DNA of 64,000 nucleotides from CAVPGP01 sp963704025 (GTDB taxonomy: Bacteria; Actinomycetota; Thermoleophilia; Gaiellales; Gaiellaceae), in contig CAVPGP010000002.1 in assembly GCA_963704025.1 (NCBI GenBank), positions 1 to 64,000 on the forward strand. Reading direction: 5' to 3'. A program made the position numbers and the translations under genes. The notes beneath the pieces are model-generated. The model saw nothing but the letters and a program-made list of their open reading frames with translations. It did no database searches and was not told the DNA's origin. Below are positions 52,255 through 60,957 of this stretch, piece by piece (position 1 is the first letter of the stretch; each line of letters starts with the position of its first letter).

Positions 52255-52308
52255 AGCCGGCCGAGGCTGGCGTAGTAGTGCTCAAGGTCGCCGCCGTTGC
52301 CCGCCACC
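52249..52308 (-). pseudogene. N-terminal fragment of the HGDW small-protein family
   Basis: On the minus strand GTG 52308 starts AGNGGDLEHYYASLGRLLE, nearly identical to the first 20 residues of the gene at 60958 (AGNGVDFEHYLASLGRLLE). The similarity extends about 45 bp upstream and includes the TAAGGT -10 box. It ends at the CTCGAG breakpoint where the ATPase sequence takes over. Confidence 0.75.
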
Positions 52309-52379
52309 CGCGCGACCTTACGCGAACATGCAGCTCGAGCGGGCGTTGCGCGCAACCACGGACCCGGGGTTCCCCGCGA

Positions 52380-52700
52380 CAGGCTCGTGGGCGTGCACGA
52401 GGCGCCGGAGCGTCGCCACGAGGCGCTCTTCGTCGGCCGTCAGCGCGAGATCGCGCTCGTCCGGGAGGCCTGGGAGCGTGTGCAGGCCGAGCAGCGCTGC
52501 GAGCTGGTCACGGTCGTCGGCGACGCGGGCGTCGGCAAGTCCCGGCTCGCCGCGGAAGTTTGGCATCGATCGAGGGGACGGTCGTCCGCGGCCGCTGCCT
52601 GCCCTACGGCGAGGGCATCACCTACTGGCCGGTGATCGGGGTGCTGAAGCAGCTCGACCTGCTGCCTGCGGAAGTCGCCGCCGATCGCGCGTCGAGATGT
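52380..52700 (+). pseudogene. AAA/adenylate-cyclase-type ATPase fragment
   Basis: Two adjoining frames encode EALFVGRQREIALVREAWER, CELVTVVGDAGVGKSRLAAE (Walker A) and then SIEGTVVRGRCLPYGEGITYWPVIGVLKQL. This is the start of the ATPase domain of large adenylate-cyclase/LuxR-type signalling proteins. Both ends are missing and a frameshift lies near 52560, so only a 100-residue relic of a roughly 1,000-residue gene remains. Confidence 0.75.
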
Positions 52701-52790
52701 GAGGGGGAGAAAGGCGGTATCGGTCCGTCTCCCCCGAGAGCGCGTGCGATGTGTGGGAGGGTGAACGCTCGACGCAAGCGGGACTGTGGT

Positions 52791-54728
52791 TCAGGTAGGC
52801 CTGGCCGCAGAGCGCGCGAGGATCAGTTGGGCGGCCCCGAAGCTGAGCAGGGCGATGGCAACGCCCAGGGCCGCGCCTGCGAGCGCGTCCGAAAGCCAGT
52901 GCACTTGGAGGTACGTCCTGCTCCAGGTCATCGCGGCGATCGCGGCGGCTGCGACCGCGAGCCAGAGTCGACGCCCCCGACCGGGCCTGCTGAAGAGGAG
53001 GGCGAGCGCGACCGCGGTCGCGCCCGCGTAGGCGGCATGGCCCGAGGGAAACGAGGTCCCGTGCGGCTCGAGCATCTGCTCCGGCGGGCGCTCGCGACTG
53101 ACGGCCGCCTTGATCAAGTTGACGAGCAGGGGGGTGAGCGCCTCAGCGAGTGAGAAGGCCGCCAGCGCCGCCCAGCGCCGCGCGAGGAGGAGCGCGAGTC
53201 CGATCCCGGCCAGCGTGAGGGCGCGCCAGACGCCGTGCCCGAGCGCGTTGAACACGAGCGCGACGTGCGTGAGGAACGGCGTCTCGATGTCCTGCATCAG
53301 CTCGCCCCAGCGACGGTCGATCATGAGGGGGCCCGCAGGTATCAGGCGCGCGAGCACAAGGACGAGCGCGAGCAGTGCGCCCCCCATACCGACGGCCGGG
53401 CCCGGATAGGCGACGAACTCCTCAGACCGCCAGCGCCCGACTGGCACGGTCGCCGCCGACCCTCGGTCCCGTCCGGCGGCCACGGCGAACAGCCGTTGCA
53501 GCGTGTCGAGAGCCCCCTTCGGGACCCCGGCCGACGGCGAGGCACCTGGGTGCTGCGGCGCGATGCGCACCCGCAGCGCCGCCGGCCGGCTGGCGAGCCG
53601 AAGCGGCGGGTCGAGCACGAACGCCTCGCCGTCGACTCCCGCCGGCACCGGCTGCGATGCCGTCACCTCGAAGGCGCGAATCGACCACTGCTGCCAAAGG
53701 CGGTCCGTTCCGTGGGCTTGCGGTGACTGCAACACGGCGACGCCCAGCTCGCCTGCGTCCATCCGAGGACGCGTGCCTGAGCCGACGATCCGCCCCAGAC
53801 GGTAGGCGTTGTTCGACACCAGGATCAGCGCCGCCGACTCGTGCCCGACGCCGTCCGGGCCGCGCCAGCCCAGCTCGACGTCCGGCCCGCGGGGCTGCGC
53901 GTCGAGCACGTCGGGCGCCGTGTCGAGGATCGTGCGTAGCTTGGCGTCGCGGTATCCCTCGCGCTGCACGGCCTCGGCGTAGAGCCCGAACGACACGTTG
54001 TTCACGAACACGCGGCCGTTGATCTCGGCGAGGTCGACCCGGCGCTCCCGGCCGTTGACGAACGCGTCGAGCGCGCCCACGACGTCGTCTCGGTCGACTC
54101 CGAGATCGAGCGCGAAGTGGTTGCGGGTACCCGCTGGGATACAGGCGAACGGCAGATCGTGCTCTGCGGCGATCGAGGCCACCAGCGCTTGGGTGCCGTC
54201 ACCACCGGCGGCGGCCAGTCCGTCGGCTCCCCGGGCCACCGCATCGCGGACGAGCTGTGCGAAGTCATCGCCGGGCTTCAGCTCGATCGGCTCGATCCCG
54301 CGTGCCCGCGCCTCGTCGGGGAGGTTGTTGCTGACGGCCTTGCCGCCGCCCGACCGGGGGTTCCACACGACGACCGCGCGCCTCGGTGGAACGGCGGCCA
54401 GGAGCGTCGCGTCGACGCGGAACACCGGCCTGCCGATCGCGACGCCGAGGATCAGGAGCGCAATGGCTGCAAGACCGAAGCCGAAACGCTCACCCGACAG
54501 CGTGACGGCGGCAGCCGCGAAAAGCAGCAGCCCGACGCCGGCCGCGAGAACGTGCCTCGCCGTGCCCCTGCGCAGAAGTGCTTGCCATGCGACGATCACG
54601 CCTGCGGCGAGCAGCGCGATCGCCACCAGGCCGCGGGGGAGATCGCGCACGATCTCGACAACGGCCGCGACGACGGCAGCCACCAGGCACATCAACGCCA
54701 CTGCAGCGGAAACACGCCGACTAACCAT
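52791..54728 (-). CDS. Diacylglycerol/sphingoid kinase fused to PAP2 phosphatase
   Basis: A 645-residue membrane enzyme. Three or four N-terminal TM helices (residues 5-105) precede a DAGK catalytic domain (about 112-400: VVVWNPRSGGGK, LAAAGGDGTQALVAS with the GGDGT loop, FACIPAGTRNHFALDLG). A PAP2 domain follows (about 440-640) with TM helices and the phosphatase motifs KAAVSRERPPE, FPSGHAAYAGA and SRTYLQVHWLSDALAG. All motifs of both activities are present, so it could phosphorylate one lipid and dephosphorylate another, or interconvert them. GGAAAGGTGACG precedes the ATG. Intact within a degenerate island. Confidence 0.9.
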   Translation of the reverse strand: MVSRRVSAAVALMCLVAAVVAAVVEIVRDLPRGLVAIALLAAGVIVAWQALLRRGTARHVLAAGVGLLLFAAAAVTLSGERFGFGLAAIALLILGVAIGRPVFRVDATLLAAVPPRRAVVVWNPRSGGGKAVSNNLPDEARARGIEPIELKPGDDFAQLVRDAVARGADGLAAAGGDGTQALVASIAAEHDLPFACIPAGTRNHFALDLGVDRDDVVGALDAFVNGRERRVDLAEINGRVFVNNVSFGLYAEAVQREGYRDAKLRTILDTAPDVLDAQPRGPDVELGWRGPDGVGHESAALILVSNNAYRLGRIVGSGTRPRMDAGELGVAVLQSPQAHGTDRLWQQWSIRAFEVTASQPVPAGVDGEAFVLDPPLRLASRPAALRVRIAPQHPGASPSAGVPKGALDTLQRLFAVAAGRDRGSAATVPVGRWRSEEFVAYPGPAVGMGGALLALVLVLARLIPAGPLMIDRRWGELMQDIETPFLTHVALVFNALGHGVWRALTLAGIGLALLLARRWAALAAFSLAEALTPLLVNLIKAAVSRERPPEQMLEPHGTSFPSGHAAYAGATAVALALLFSRPGRGRRLWLAVAAAAIAAMTWSRTYLQVHWLSDALAGAALGVAIALLSFGAAQLILARSAARPT

Positions 54729-54894
54729 CGCGTCGTCACCTTTCCGGGGTCAAGTTCGCGCACCCTAGGCCCGCGCTTCATAAAGGGAGTGAGCGTACGT
54801 GATCCTGGGGCAGCGTTCGACTCCTCGGTGGGACGGTGGGTGCAACAGACCTGGCTCCGGAACCCAGTAGCATTCGAGCGACGAAAGGAGAGTC

Positions 54895-55146
54895 GTGTCG
54901 AAGCTGATTGCCCTGCTCGCTGTGATTCTGGCGGGCGCCCTCGCTGCCGTTCTGTTCTTCTGGCGGAAGAGCGAAGAGTCTTGGGGCTCGATGTGGAGCT
55001 CGGCGCAGGACTCAAGTTCCTCATTGAGGAAGACGGCTGCCCATGAGTCCGGCAAGGCTGCCGACAGGGTGACGGCGGCGGCTGAAGATGCCACTACAGC
55101 AGTGTCCGACCTCGCCGATGAGCTCAAAGGTGGGAACGCAATCTAG
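54895..55146 (+). CDS. Small membrane-anchored helical protein
   Basis: An 83-residue protein: N-terminal TM helix (LIALLAVILAGALAAVLFFW), then an Ala/Ser/Asp-rich helical tail (ESGKAADRVTAAAEDATTAV). Such proteins resemble YtxH-type or phasin-like membrane stress proteins, though no family is certain. GTG start with AAAGGAGAGTC upstream. Divergent from the lipid kinase/PAP2 gene. The following 55147-55619 shows no gene. Confidence 0.65.
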   Translation: MSKLIALLAVILAGALAAVLFFWRKSEESWGSMWSSAQDSSSSLRKTAAHESGKAADRVTAAAEDATTAVSDLADELKGGNAI

Positions 55147-55619
55147 GCCAATGGGCAGGCCCCCTCAAGCGTTAAGCCTCGGCGCGCTCGGAGGCGCAAC
55201 AAGTTGGTCTCGCTGTCTGAGTACCCAAGTGCGCGGATTCTCGAGAACTTTGCAAAGGCCGTGAAGTAATCGCTTCGTTGCCGCCGTGAACGTCGGGAGA
55301 GCCGGAGCTCGTCCAGCGATCGCTTGTTGAGGACGGCGTGGCTAGGCACCACGGTGGTCGGCTGTGACCCTGCGAGCCGAGGTCGCGGCGCGTGTGTCCC
55401 GCACGGGGGCGCGGTCGATCGTTCAGCCAACGGCGAAGAGAAAGAAAGCGCAGCAGACAGGGAACAATCGCCTACTGGGGCGTACTGCGATCGCGGCCAT
55501 GATCGTCAGACTGGGTTCGGCCGATCGACGTTACGAAGACCCGCGATCCACAGCCTGCGTGGGCGCGGTCACGACGACAACGTCCTGCCGCTCTGGTCGC
55601 TCGGGCGCCTGGCGGGTGA

Positions 55620-55666
55620 TGGGCCGGGCAGGGATCGAACTCTGCGACCTTTGGATTAAGAGTCCG
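55620..55666 (-). pseudogene. 3' half of a tRNA-Lys (CTT), remnant
   Basis: The minus strand reads from the anticodon stem GGACTCTTAATCC through AAAGGTCGCAGAGTTCGATCCCTGC to CCGGCCCA. The anticodon loop carries CTT (Lys). The 5' half (acceptor and D-arm) is missing and the T-stem has one inserted base, so it cannot be a working tRNA. Like the tRNA-Gly repeat it begins at the anticodon loop, so it is probably an old attachment site. Confidence 0.6.
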
Positions 55667-55852
55667 AGGCGCGAGGCGGCTGCGCTCAGATCGGGCGGCC
55701 ATCGACGCGCGGGTACGCATCGTCGGCCCGACTCCCCGCCGCAGTTCGCGAGCTGTCGGGGTACCCCCGCGCTGCCTTTGGAGGATGCAGGGACTCCCGT
55801 CTCTGACCGCTCAACGGTGGCCCGCACTGGCCCGCGACTGGCCCGCGGGGCG

Positions 55853-55858
55853 TAGTGT
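55853..55858 (+). promoter_or_regulatory. -10 element of the HGDW protein gene
   Basis: TAGTGT, 6 nt before ATG 55865, matching the spacing of the paralogue at 60958 (TAAGGT, 6 nt). Confidence 0.45.
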
Positions 55859-55864
55859 CAGCGC

Positions 55865-56158
55865 ATGACGCTCGACGAGTTTTGGCTCCGTCGCGCGGAG
55901 ATCCGAGCGCTCCTGAGGCGGATCCTTGAGGAGCCCATGGGCCAGGCTGCGCGCATCCAATTCGCCGTCAGGGAACGACACGGTGACTGGGATCAGGTGC
56001 TGACCCAGACGGACGCCGAGCAACTCGGACGGCTCCTGATCTCAGCGCTGGACGATGCGGATCGCGACCTCGAACCGGAGCAGGTACACGGGCTCGAGAT
56101 ACTGATCGAACAAACGCTTCGAGACTGGCCGCCGGCCTCCCCGTCACTCTCTACCTGA
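55865..56158 (+). CDS. HGDW small protein, copy 1
   Basis: A 97-residue soluble, helical protein: a first helical segment (LRRAEIRALLRRILEEPMG), then IQFAVRERHGDWDQVL, AEQLGRLLISALDDADRDLE and PEQVHGLEILIEQTL. It aligns over its last two thirds with the gene at 60958, sharing R-HGDW, AE-LG-L, ADRD and PEQV-LE. I do not recognise the family; no catalytic site is obvious. It stands alone between a tRNA remnant and a DUF4389 gene and appears intact. Confidence 0.7.
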   Translation: MTLDEFWLRRAEIRALLRRILEEPMGQAARIQFAVRERHGDWDQVLTQTDAEQLGRLLISALDDADRDLEPEQVHGLEILIEQTLRDWPPASPSLST

Positions 56159-56346
56159 TCCGGCGCAGCCTCTTGCAGCCGCGCTACCTAGACAGCCTGA
56201 GGGCCGGCGGTTGTGGACGTCGGCCCTCGAAGGCTTGCACGAACTATCCACCCCGCAAGGGAGGGGCACGTTCATCATCCCTCGCCTGCGGAAACAGACC
56301 GGTACGCTCAGCGTACGCTCACGCCGGAACGTTTCAGCCTGTCCTC

Positions 56347-57735
56347 TCAGCGGCGGCGAACGCCTGCCGTGATCGAGATTGCCGCTCCCGCGGCGAAGAG
56401 CGCACCGATGCCGAGCAGCGCCGCACCGATCCAGAGCACGGAGTCGAGCTCGGCCCCGATGCTCATGTCGGCCGCGACTCCTCGCGCCGTGTCCCTGTTC
56501 ATCACGACGGCACGCCAGTCGCCGGCATGCGGCTTCCAGTCGACGGTCTGTTCGCCGCTTCCTGTCGCAGATGCGACCCAGAACGTCTGCTCGCTCGGCG
56601 GGCTCACCGGAGCGCCGCCGGGCCTGTGCGAGTAGCTCGGGTCGTTGTTGTCGAGACCCGTGACAACGTCGCGCTCGGTACCGAGGAGATACCTGTCTAC
56701 GTCCGCAGCGGGCGCGATTCCGACGAACACGGCGCGCCGGCTCTTGCTGCGAATGCGAACCGTGCCGAGAAACCGGTCGACCGCCCACTTGGTGCCCTCT
56801 ACGTCGATGTCGGCTCTCTCGGAGACGATGGCATAGGTCGGTGTCGAGAAGTCGCGGCTCGGCGACATGAGGTAGCCGTCGTCGTCGCGCTGAGTCTGGT
56901 CGATCACGACGAGCGCGCATCCTCCGGCGAGCAGGGCAAACGAGAGGATCGCAGCGATGCTGCCGAGAACGAGCAACACTATTCGCCCGACCCCACCACC
57001 GCCGCGCTCCGCGGGAGCCGGCTCGACGGCCAGGCCTGGCACGGGCTCTGACCCCGGCGCGCGCGGCGGGGGTTCCGTGCCTCCCTGATCGAGCCGGAAC
57101 GGCGGATACTCGTCCCGCATCAGGAAGACATACGCCGCAACCCGCGCCACCCAGCGGTCCATACCGATCACGAACTCGAAGATCCCGCGCGGGTACCGCG
57201 TGGTGAAGAGCAGGGCCACCCCGGCGAAGAAGACGAGGACCCCGATCAGCCCAGTCTCGAAACCGAACCCCCACACCCGGTCGTACGCACGCGACGCCGC
57301 GTAGCTCCCGGCCCCGAGGAGGATGCCGACCACGACGTAGTGCGGAATCGCAAGCAGCCACCACTTCACGAGCACAAGACCCCGCGACAGCCGCTCCGGA
57401 TAGGCGACCTCGAGCCTCGCCGGATAGTCGGGCACGTCGCGGAGCGTGAACGGCGGGTAGCGGTCGGTGCCGAGCGCGGCGTACGAGTAGAACCCCACGC
57501 GCCAGGTCCAGCGGAGCACCCCGAGATTGAAGTCGAAGACGCCCCGCGGGTACCGGCCCGTGAAGAGGATCGCGAAGAACGCGACGACGGTCAGGACGAG
57601 GAACGTCAACCACAGGAAGGCCAGCACAATGTAGTGGGGTATCGCGAGGAGCCACTTCACGAGCCACAGCCAACGGCTGACGCTCGGGTCGAGCTCGCCC
57701 TCGATGCGGACGGGATACGACTGCTCGGAGTCCAC
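56347..57735 (-). CDS. DUF4389 membrane protein
   Basis: A 462-residue membrane protein with two DUF4389 repeats: RWLWLVKWLLAIPHYIVLAF ... FTGRYPRGVFDFNLGVLRW, then VLVKWWLLAIPHYVVVGILL ... FTTRYPRGIFEFVIGMDRW, a Pro-rich linker, a TM near 290 and an extracytoplasmic domain (FWVASATGSGEQTVDWKP) before a last TM helix at the C-terminus. Function unknown. GTG start after GAGGAGG. It appears intact inside the island. Confidence 0.88.
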   Translation of the reverse strand: MDSEQSYPVRIEGELDPSVSRWLWLVKWLLAIPHYIVLAFLWLTFLVLTVVAFFAILFTGRYPRGVFDFNLGVLRWTWRVGFYSYAALGTDRYPPFTLRDVPDYPARLEVAYPERLSRGLVLVKWWLLAIPHYVVVGILLGAGSYAASRAYDRVWGFGFETGLIGVLVFFAGVALLFTTRYPRGIFEFVIGMDRWVARVAAYVFLMRDEYPPFRLDQGGTEPPPRAPGSEPVPGLAVEPAPAERGGGGVGRIVLLVLGSIAAILSFALLAGGCALVVIDQTQRDDDGYLMSPSRDFSTPTYAIVSERADIDVEGTKWAVDRFLGTVRIRSKSRRAVFVGIAPAADVDRYLLGTERDVVTGLDNNDPSYSHRPGGAPVSPPSEQTFWVASATGSGEQTVDWKPHAGDWRAVVMNRDTARGVAADMSIGAELDSVLWIGAALLGIGALFAAGAAISITAGVRRR

Positions 57736-57861
57736 ACTGCCTCCTCGATCGCCTGACGATGAGCCTATGCGAATCCCGCGCGCTACTGCGACCGATTTGA
57801 CCGTGGCGGCATCTGCCGGCCGAGCTCGGCTTCGGCGGCGGCTCGACCTGCCACCGGCATG

Positions 57862-58220
57862 GATGAATGGCAGCACGCCGGCGTCTGGGAGAGGTTGCAC
57901 GCCGTCCTGCTCGCCGAACTCCGCGCCGCCGGCGAGCTGGACTGGTCGCGCGCGGTCGTCGACTCCAGCCATGTGCGGGCGAAAAAGGGGCACCGCGACG
58001 GGCCCGAGCCTGGTTGACAGAGCCAGAAACGGCTCCAAGCACCACCCTCTTGGTGGACTCGGGCGGCATCCCGCTCGCCGGGACGCTCACCGGCGGCAAT
58101 CGCCACGACGTCACCCAGCTGATCCCCTCATCGAACGGGTGCCGCCGGTGCGGGGGAAGGTCGGTCGGCCTCGCCGGCGTCCTGGACGTCTGACAGCCGA
58201 TCGTGGCTACGACCGCGAAA
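57862..58220 (+). pseudogene. IS5-family transposase remnant
   Basis: In shifting frames: EWQHAGVWERLHAVLLAELR, AGELDWSRAVVDSSHVRAKKG with the first catalytic Asp, TGPSLVDRARNGSKHHLL-like, LVDSGGIPLAGTLTGGNRHD with the second Asp, and LTADRGYD. N-terminus, C-terminus with the last Glu, and terminal repeats are missing, and at least two frameshifts are present. A dead transposase relic. Confidence 0.75.
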
Positions 58221-58600
58221 GTACCGGCGCGACAGACGGCGCGCGCTTCGCGCTATGAGCTCGATTGTGGGCCGAAATCTCGGTCGCTGGTAGACGAGCC
58301 GGTAGACAGCGAGCAGACTCGAAGACGAGAACGCTGCAACGATGCGGCGAAACGGCATCTCGACGCTCAGTCCGCACAACTGACGCGCCCATTGATCGGC
58401 TCGGCTAGTTCGGGCCGTCGTGCTGCGACGACGCAAGAGCCGCTTTGACGGCTCCGAACGTCTCAGCGCGGTGCGTGAGCGCGGGGCCTTCCTCAGAGGC
58501 CGACCACGAGCCCGGCGGGACGGTCGTCGCCGTTCTGAAACTGCGATGACGCGAGTCACAGCGCCCCCCGCAGGAGGGTGACGCCGCGACCTGCGAGGAT

Positions 58601-58921
58601 TCAGCTCTGCTCGAGCTCCGCGAGGCTGATCTCGAGGCCGAGCGCGCGAACCATCTTGCCGGCTGCTGATGCGACCCGGGCAGAACCGACGATCGGTGCG
58701 ATCGCTGCAAGCATGCCCTCGACCTGCGAGGCGTCGACGTCGACTTCGCCGGCCATTTTGAGGTTCAGCAGGTAAGAGACGGGCGGTGCGTCCACCGCGA
58801 CGAGGGCGGCCAGCCGCACCAGCATGAGCGACTGGGTATCGAGTGTCGATGCCTCGACTCCCGCGAGGTTCATGGTGGTCAAGAGATCGAGGATGGGTGA
58901 ATCGGAACCCTGGCTAGCCAT
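58601..58921 (-). CDS. Carboxymuconolactone-decarboxylase-like (AhpD fold) protein
   Basis: A 106-residue helical protein: LVRLAALVAVDAPPVSYLLN and VEGMLAAIAPIVGSARVASA. This matches the CMD/AhpD-like family common in actinobacteria, but it lacks the CxxC pair of active AhpD enzymes, so no redox activity should be assumed. It appears intact. The preceding 58221-58600 holds nothing recognisable. Confidence 0.75.
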   Translation of the reverse strand: MASQGSDSPILDLLTTMNLAGVEASTLDTQSLMLVRLAALVAVDAPPVSYLLNLKMAGEVDVDASQVEGMLAAIAPIVGSARVASAAGKMVRALGLEISLAELEQS

Positions 58922-59239
58922 TGCGACTCCTTGTCCTGCGTCGTTGGTTCCCGTCGTCCGACGCTCTCATGCTGACAGATCGAACCGGCTTGCGGGTACC
59001 CACTCCGGGCCGTGACAGGGCCACGGCTCCGCTTCCAGATGAAGTCGAGGGAACGGACAGTGCTGCCATCACAAACGATCGCGGTGAAGGTTCCTGGCTC
59101 GTTGCGCGCGGAGTCGACCCGCCTCCACCTCATTCGTGCGCACCAGCACTAGAAGCGGCACCTCTGTCCGGGCTCGCAAACCCGCACCAGCAGCGGGATA
59201 GCCGGACGGTGTGAACGAGATGCAAACGCGCCGACAGCG

Positions 59240-59560
59240 TCACGACCATCTCTCAGCCTGCCGCGCCGCCGCGGCGTCAAGCATGCTCGCGTAGCGGAGA
59301 TCTCGATCGACAATCCGCTCGAGCGCTGCGACGTTCGCAACGAACCGCGACCAGAACCCGCGGGCCTGTCTCGCGTCCGACGAGCACCTCCGCACGGCAA
59401 CGCTCGGCCAACTGCTCGAGGTCGTCGACCAGGCCGGCCACGAGCTCGGCGTGATCGCGGCACTCGTCAGCGGTCCGATGCCAGCGGTCGAGCGGAACGT
59501 CATCGCCGGACCACTGAACGCCTGCGTGGTAATGTCGCTCGTCGGGTCACGAGGATCCTC
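59240..59560 (-). pseudogene. Unrecognised degenerate reading frame
   Basis: Two minus-strand frames look protein-like: first LDRWHRTADECRDHAELVAG and DDLEQLAERCRAEVLV, then, shifted, FVANVAALERIVDRDLRYAS to the stop at 59240. A frameshift near 59365 would join them into a helical protein. No family recognised. The neighbouring 58922-59239 holds nothing I can support. Confidence 0.3.
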
Positions 59561-59715
59561 CCCTGTGCGCGCGCGTGTCGCGCAAGCGCGAGGAACTCGC
59601 TCCTGCAGGGCGACGAGCGCGGACGCGGCCAGTTGCGACAGCCCCTCTCGCGACAGTGTGTCCGAACTGTCCGAACTGGCTCGCACGGCGAGGGTTGTCC
59701 GAACTGTGAGTCCCT

Positions 59716-59950
59716 TTAGTCATGCGGGTTCTTCTCAGTCAAGACATCAACAAGGGACGAGGGGTTGTCCGAACTGGGGAGTCGCCACCACGCGGTTGCT
59801 GGGAAGCCGCGCCGGTCGCGTTCGACGTTCAGCCTGGTGGCTGCCCGTTCGAGCGTTCTCTCGGTTATGCCGTGCGGCGTGGCGAGCTTCTCGAGGAGCT
59901 CCCGAACCCAGGGGGTCGGTCTACGACGGGTTGTGGATGGTCGAGCAGGT
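59716..59950 (-). pseudogene. RepA-like AAA ATPase, C-terminal part
   Basis: The minus strand reads VRELLEKLATPHGITERTLE, RAATRLNVERDRRGFPATAW, WRLPSSDNPSSLVDV and stops at TAA 59716-59718. This is the winged-helix end of the RepA-like ATPases whose central part lies at 51522-52254. Joined at the shared CTCGAG (59890-59895), the two fragments continue in frame as HEKKGLE-KLATPHGI. Further repeats of TTCGGACA beyond the stop look like the decayed Ser/Gln/Gly-rich tail of such proteins. Confidence 0.75.
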
Positions 59951-60008
59951 CGAGCCGGTCTAGCCCTGGAAGCGACGGCCGAACCCCGGCGCTAACGCTT
60001 CGCTGACC

Positions 60009-60331
60009 ATGAGCGACGAGCGCAAGCGGCGAAGATCCGAAGCCACCGAAGCCTCAGGTTTCGGTGAACCCGGCGGTGCCGGGCGTCCAGCCGAAAGAAC
60101 ACCCCCAGCGGGCGCACCGAGCAGGACGCGAGCAGCATCAGCCGGAGATCTGACCTTCTACGACTACAAGACCATGGAAGGGACGCAGGTGTCGTCTGAA
60201 CAGAGCAGGTCACCTGGAGACGGCTGATCACCTGGGTTCTCCTCGCGATTGTCGTCCTCGTCGTGGTGATGCTCATCGTGATGCTCATCGCCACAGAATT
60301 GCTCCAAGCTCGCCCCGGACACGCGGGCTGA
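60009..60331 (+). pseudogene. Small tail-anchored membrane protein, frameshifted
   Basis: ATG 60009 opens a hydrophilic, Pro/Ser/Ala-rich region ending LTFYDYKTMEGTQVSSEQ; in the next frame a basic patch and a strong TM helix follow (VTWRRLITWVLLAIVVLVVVMLI) to TGA 60329-60331. The frames are offset by one missing base near 60195-60205. A single gene for a tail-anchored protein of about 107 residues is likely. Not recognised. Confidence 0.5.
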
Positions 60332-60347
60332 GCTAGGAGCAGTAACG

Positions 60348-60527
60348 CTAGGAGTTCTCGGTTCCTTTGTCGTGCTCGGCGAGCAGTTTCTGCTGCCGCT
60401 CCTCGAGATACGCCTGTTCGTCTGACGTGCGAGCCGGAGGGGGTGGGTCAGGGGACGGCGGCGCCGGCTCCTCGGCCTTCGATGATCGGCCCATCAGCTT
60501 GTCGATCCAGTCGCGCAGGCGTCGCAC
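60348..60527 (-). CDS. Small helical protein of the island
   Basis: A 59-residue product from GTG 60527: a basic start (RRLRDWIDKLMG), a Pro-rich linker (EEPAPPSPDPPPPARTS) and an acidic helix (DEQAYLEERQQKLLAEHDKG). The ordered charge pattern suggests a real gene, but no family is recognised. It converges on the frameshifted membrane-protein gene just upstream on the plus strand. Confidence 0.45.
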   Translation of the reverse strand: MRRLRDWIDKLMGRSSKAEEPAPPSPDPPPPARTSDEQAYLEERQQKLLAEHDKGTENS

Positions 60528-60682
60528 GTGTTCGACCCGACTCCATCTACCACCCCATCTACCAGGACGCCCCAGAACCAGGCCGAACAGGGCGGGAACC
60601 GGCGTGAGCGTCAAGTCCAAGGATGGCTCAACGGTGCGACGCAGCCGCATCCGGCGGAACAGGGCGGGAGGGTCGTGCCTCT

Positions 60683-60726
60683 TTCCCAAGCTGAGGGTCG
60701 TGGGTTCGAGCCCCATCGCCCGCTTC
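60683..60726 (+). repeat. Attachment-site repeat B
   Basis: Exact 44-bp copy of the tRNA-Gly 3' half (51474-51517). It closes the 9.2-kb island. Confidence 0.9.
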
Positions 60727-60945
60727 TGCAGAGGCCCTGGAAACAGGGCCTTTTCTGATCCCTGGAAGCTAGAGGTAGACCGCGCAGACTCCCGACCGCA
60801 AGCGGATCTGCAAGCGGACCCGTCTCGGACGAGACCAAGGTTGACTGGCGCGCAACGTCGCGCAGCCCTCGGTACGTCGATGACCGCGTCGAACCCCGGG
60901 GGGCCGTGGCGACGCGGCAACGCCCGCTTGTGATGCATGTTCGCG

Positions 60946-60951
60946 TAAGGT
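60946..60951 (+). promoter_or_regulatory. -10 element of the HGDW protein gene, copy 2
   Basis: TAAGGT, 6 nt before GTG 60958. The same box is kept in front of the fragment at 52308. Confidence 0.5.
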
Positions 60952-60957
60952 CGCGCG

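Larger units (their letters stand above)
51518..60726. mobile_element. 9.2-kb degenerate island integrated at tRNA-Gly
   Basis: The interval between two perfect 44-bp copies of the tRNA-Gly 3' half. It mixes fragments (RepA-like ATPase in two halves, AAA/cyclase ATPase, IS5-type transposase, tRNA-Lys 3' end) with intact accessory genes (lipid kinase/PAP2 fusion, DUF4389, CMD-like, HGDW protein). No integrase is present. A third copy of the repeat 784 bp further on points to tandem or repeated integration at the same tRNA. Confidence 0.75.

Noticed and set aside
59659..59776. Four copies of TGTCCGAACTG looked like replication iterons
   Set aside because: On the minus strand they lie directly after the RepA-like ATPase C-terminus and read as a decayed Ser/Gln/Gly repeat tail typical of that family, which explains them better.
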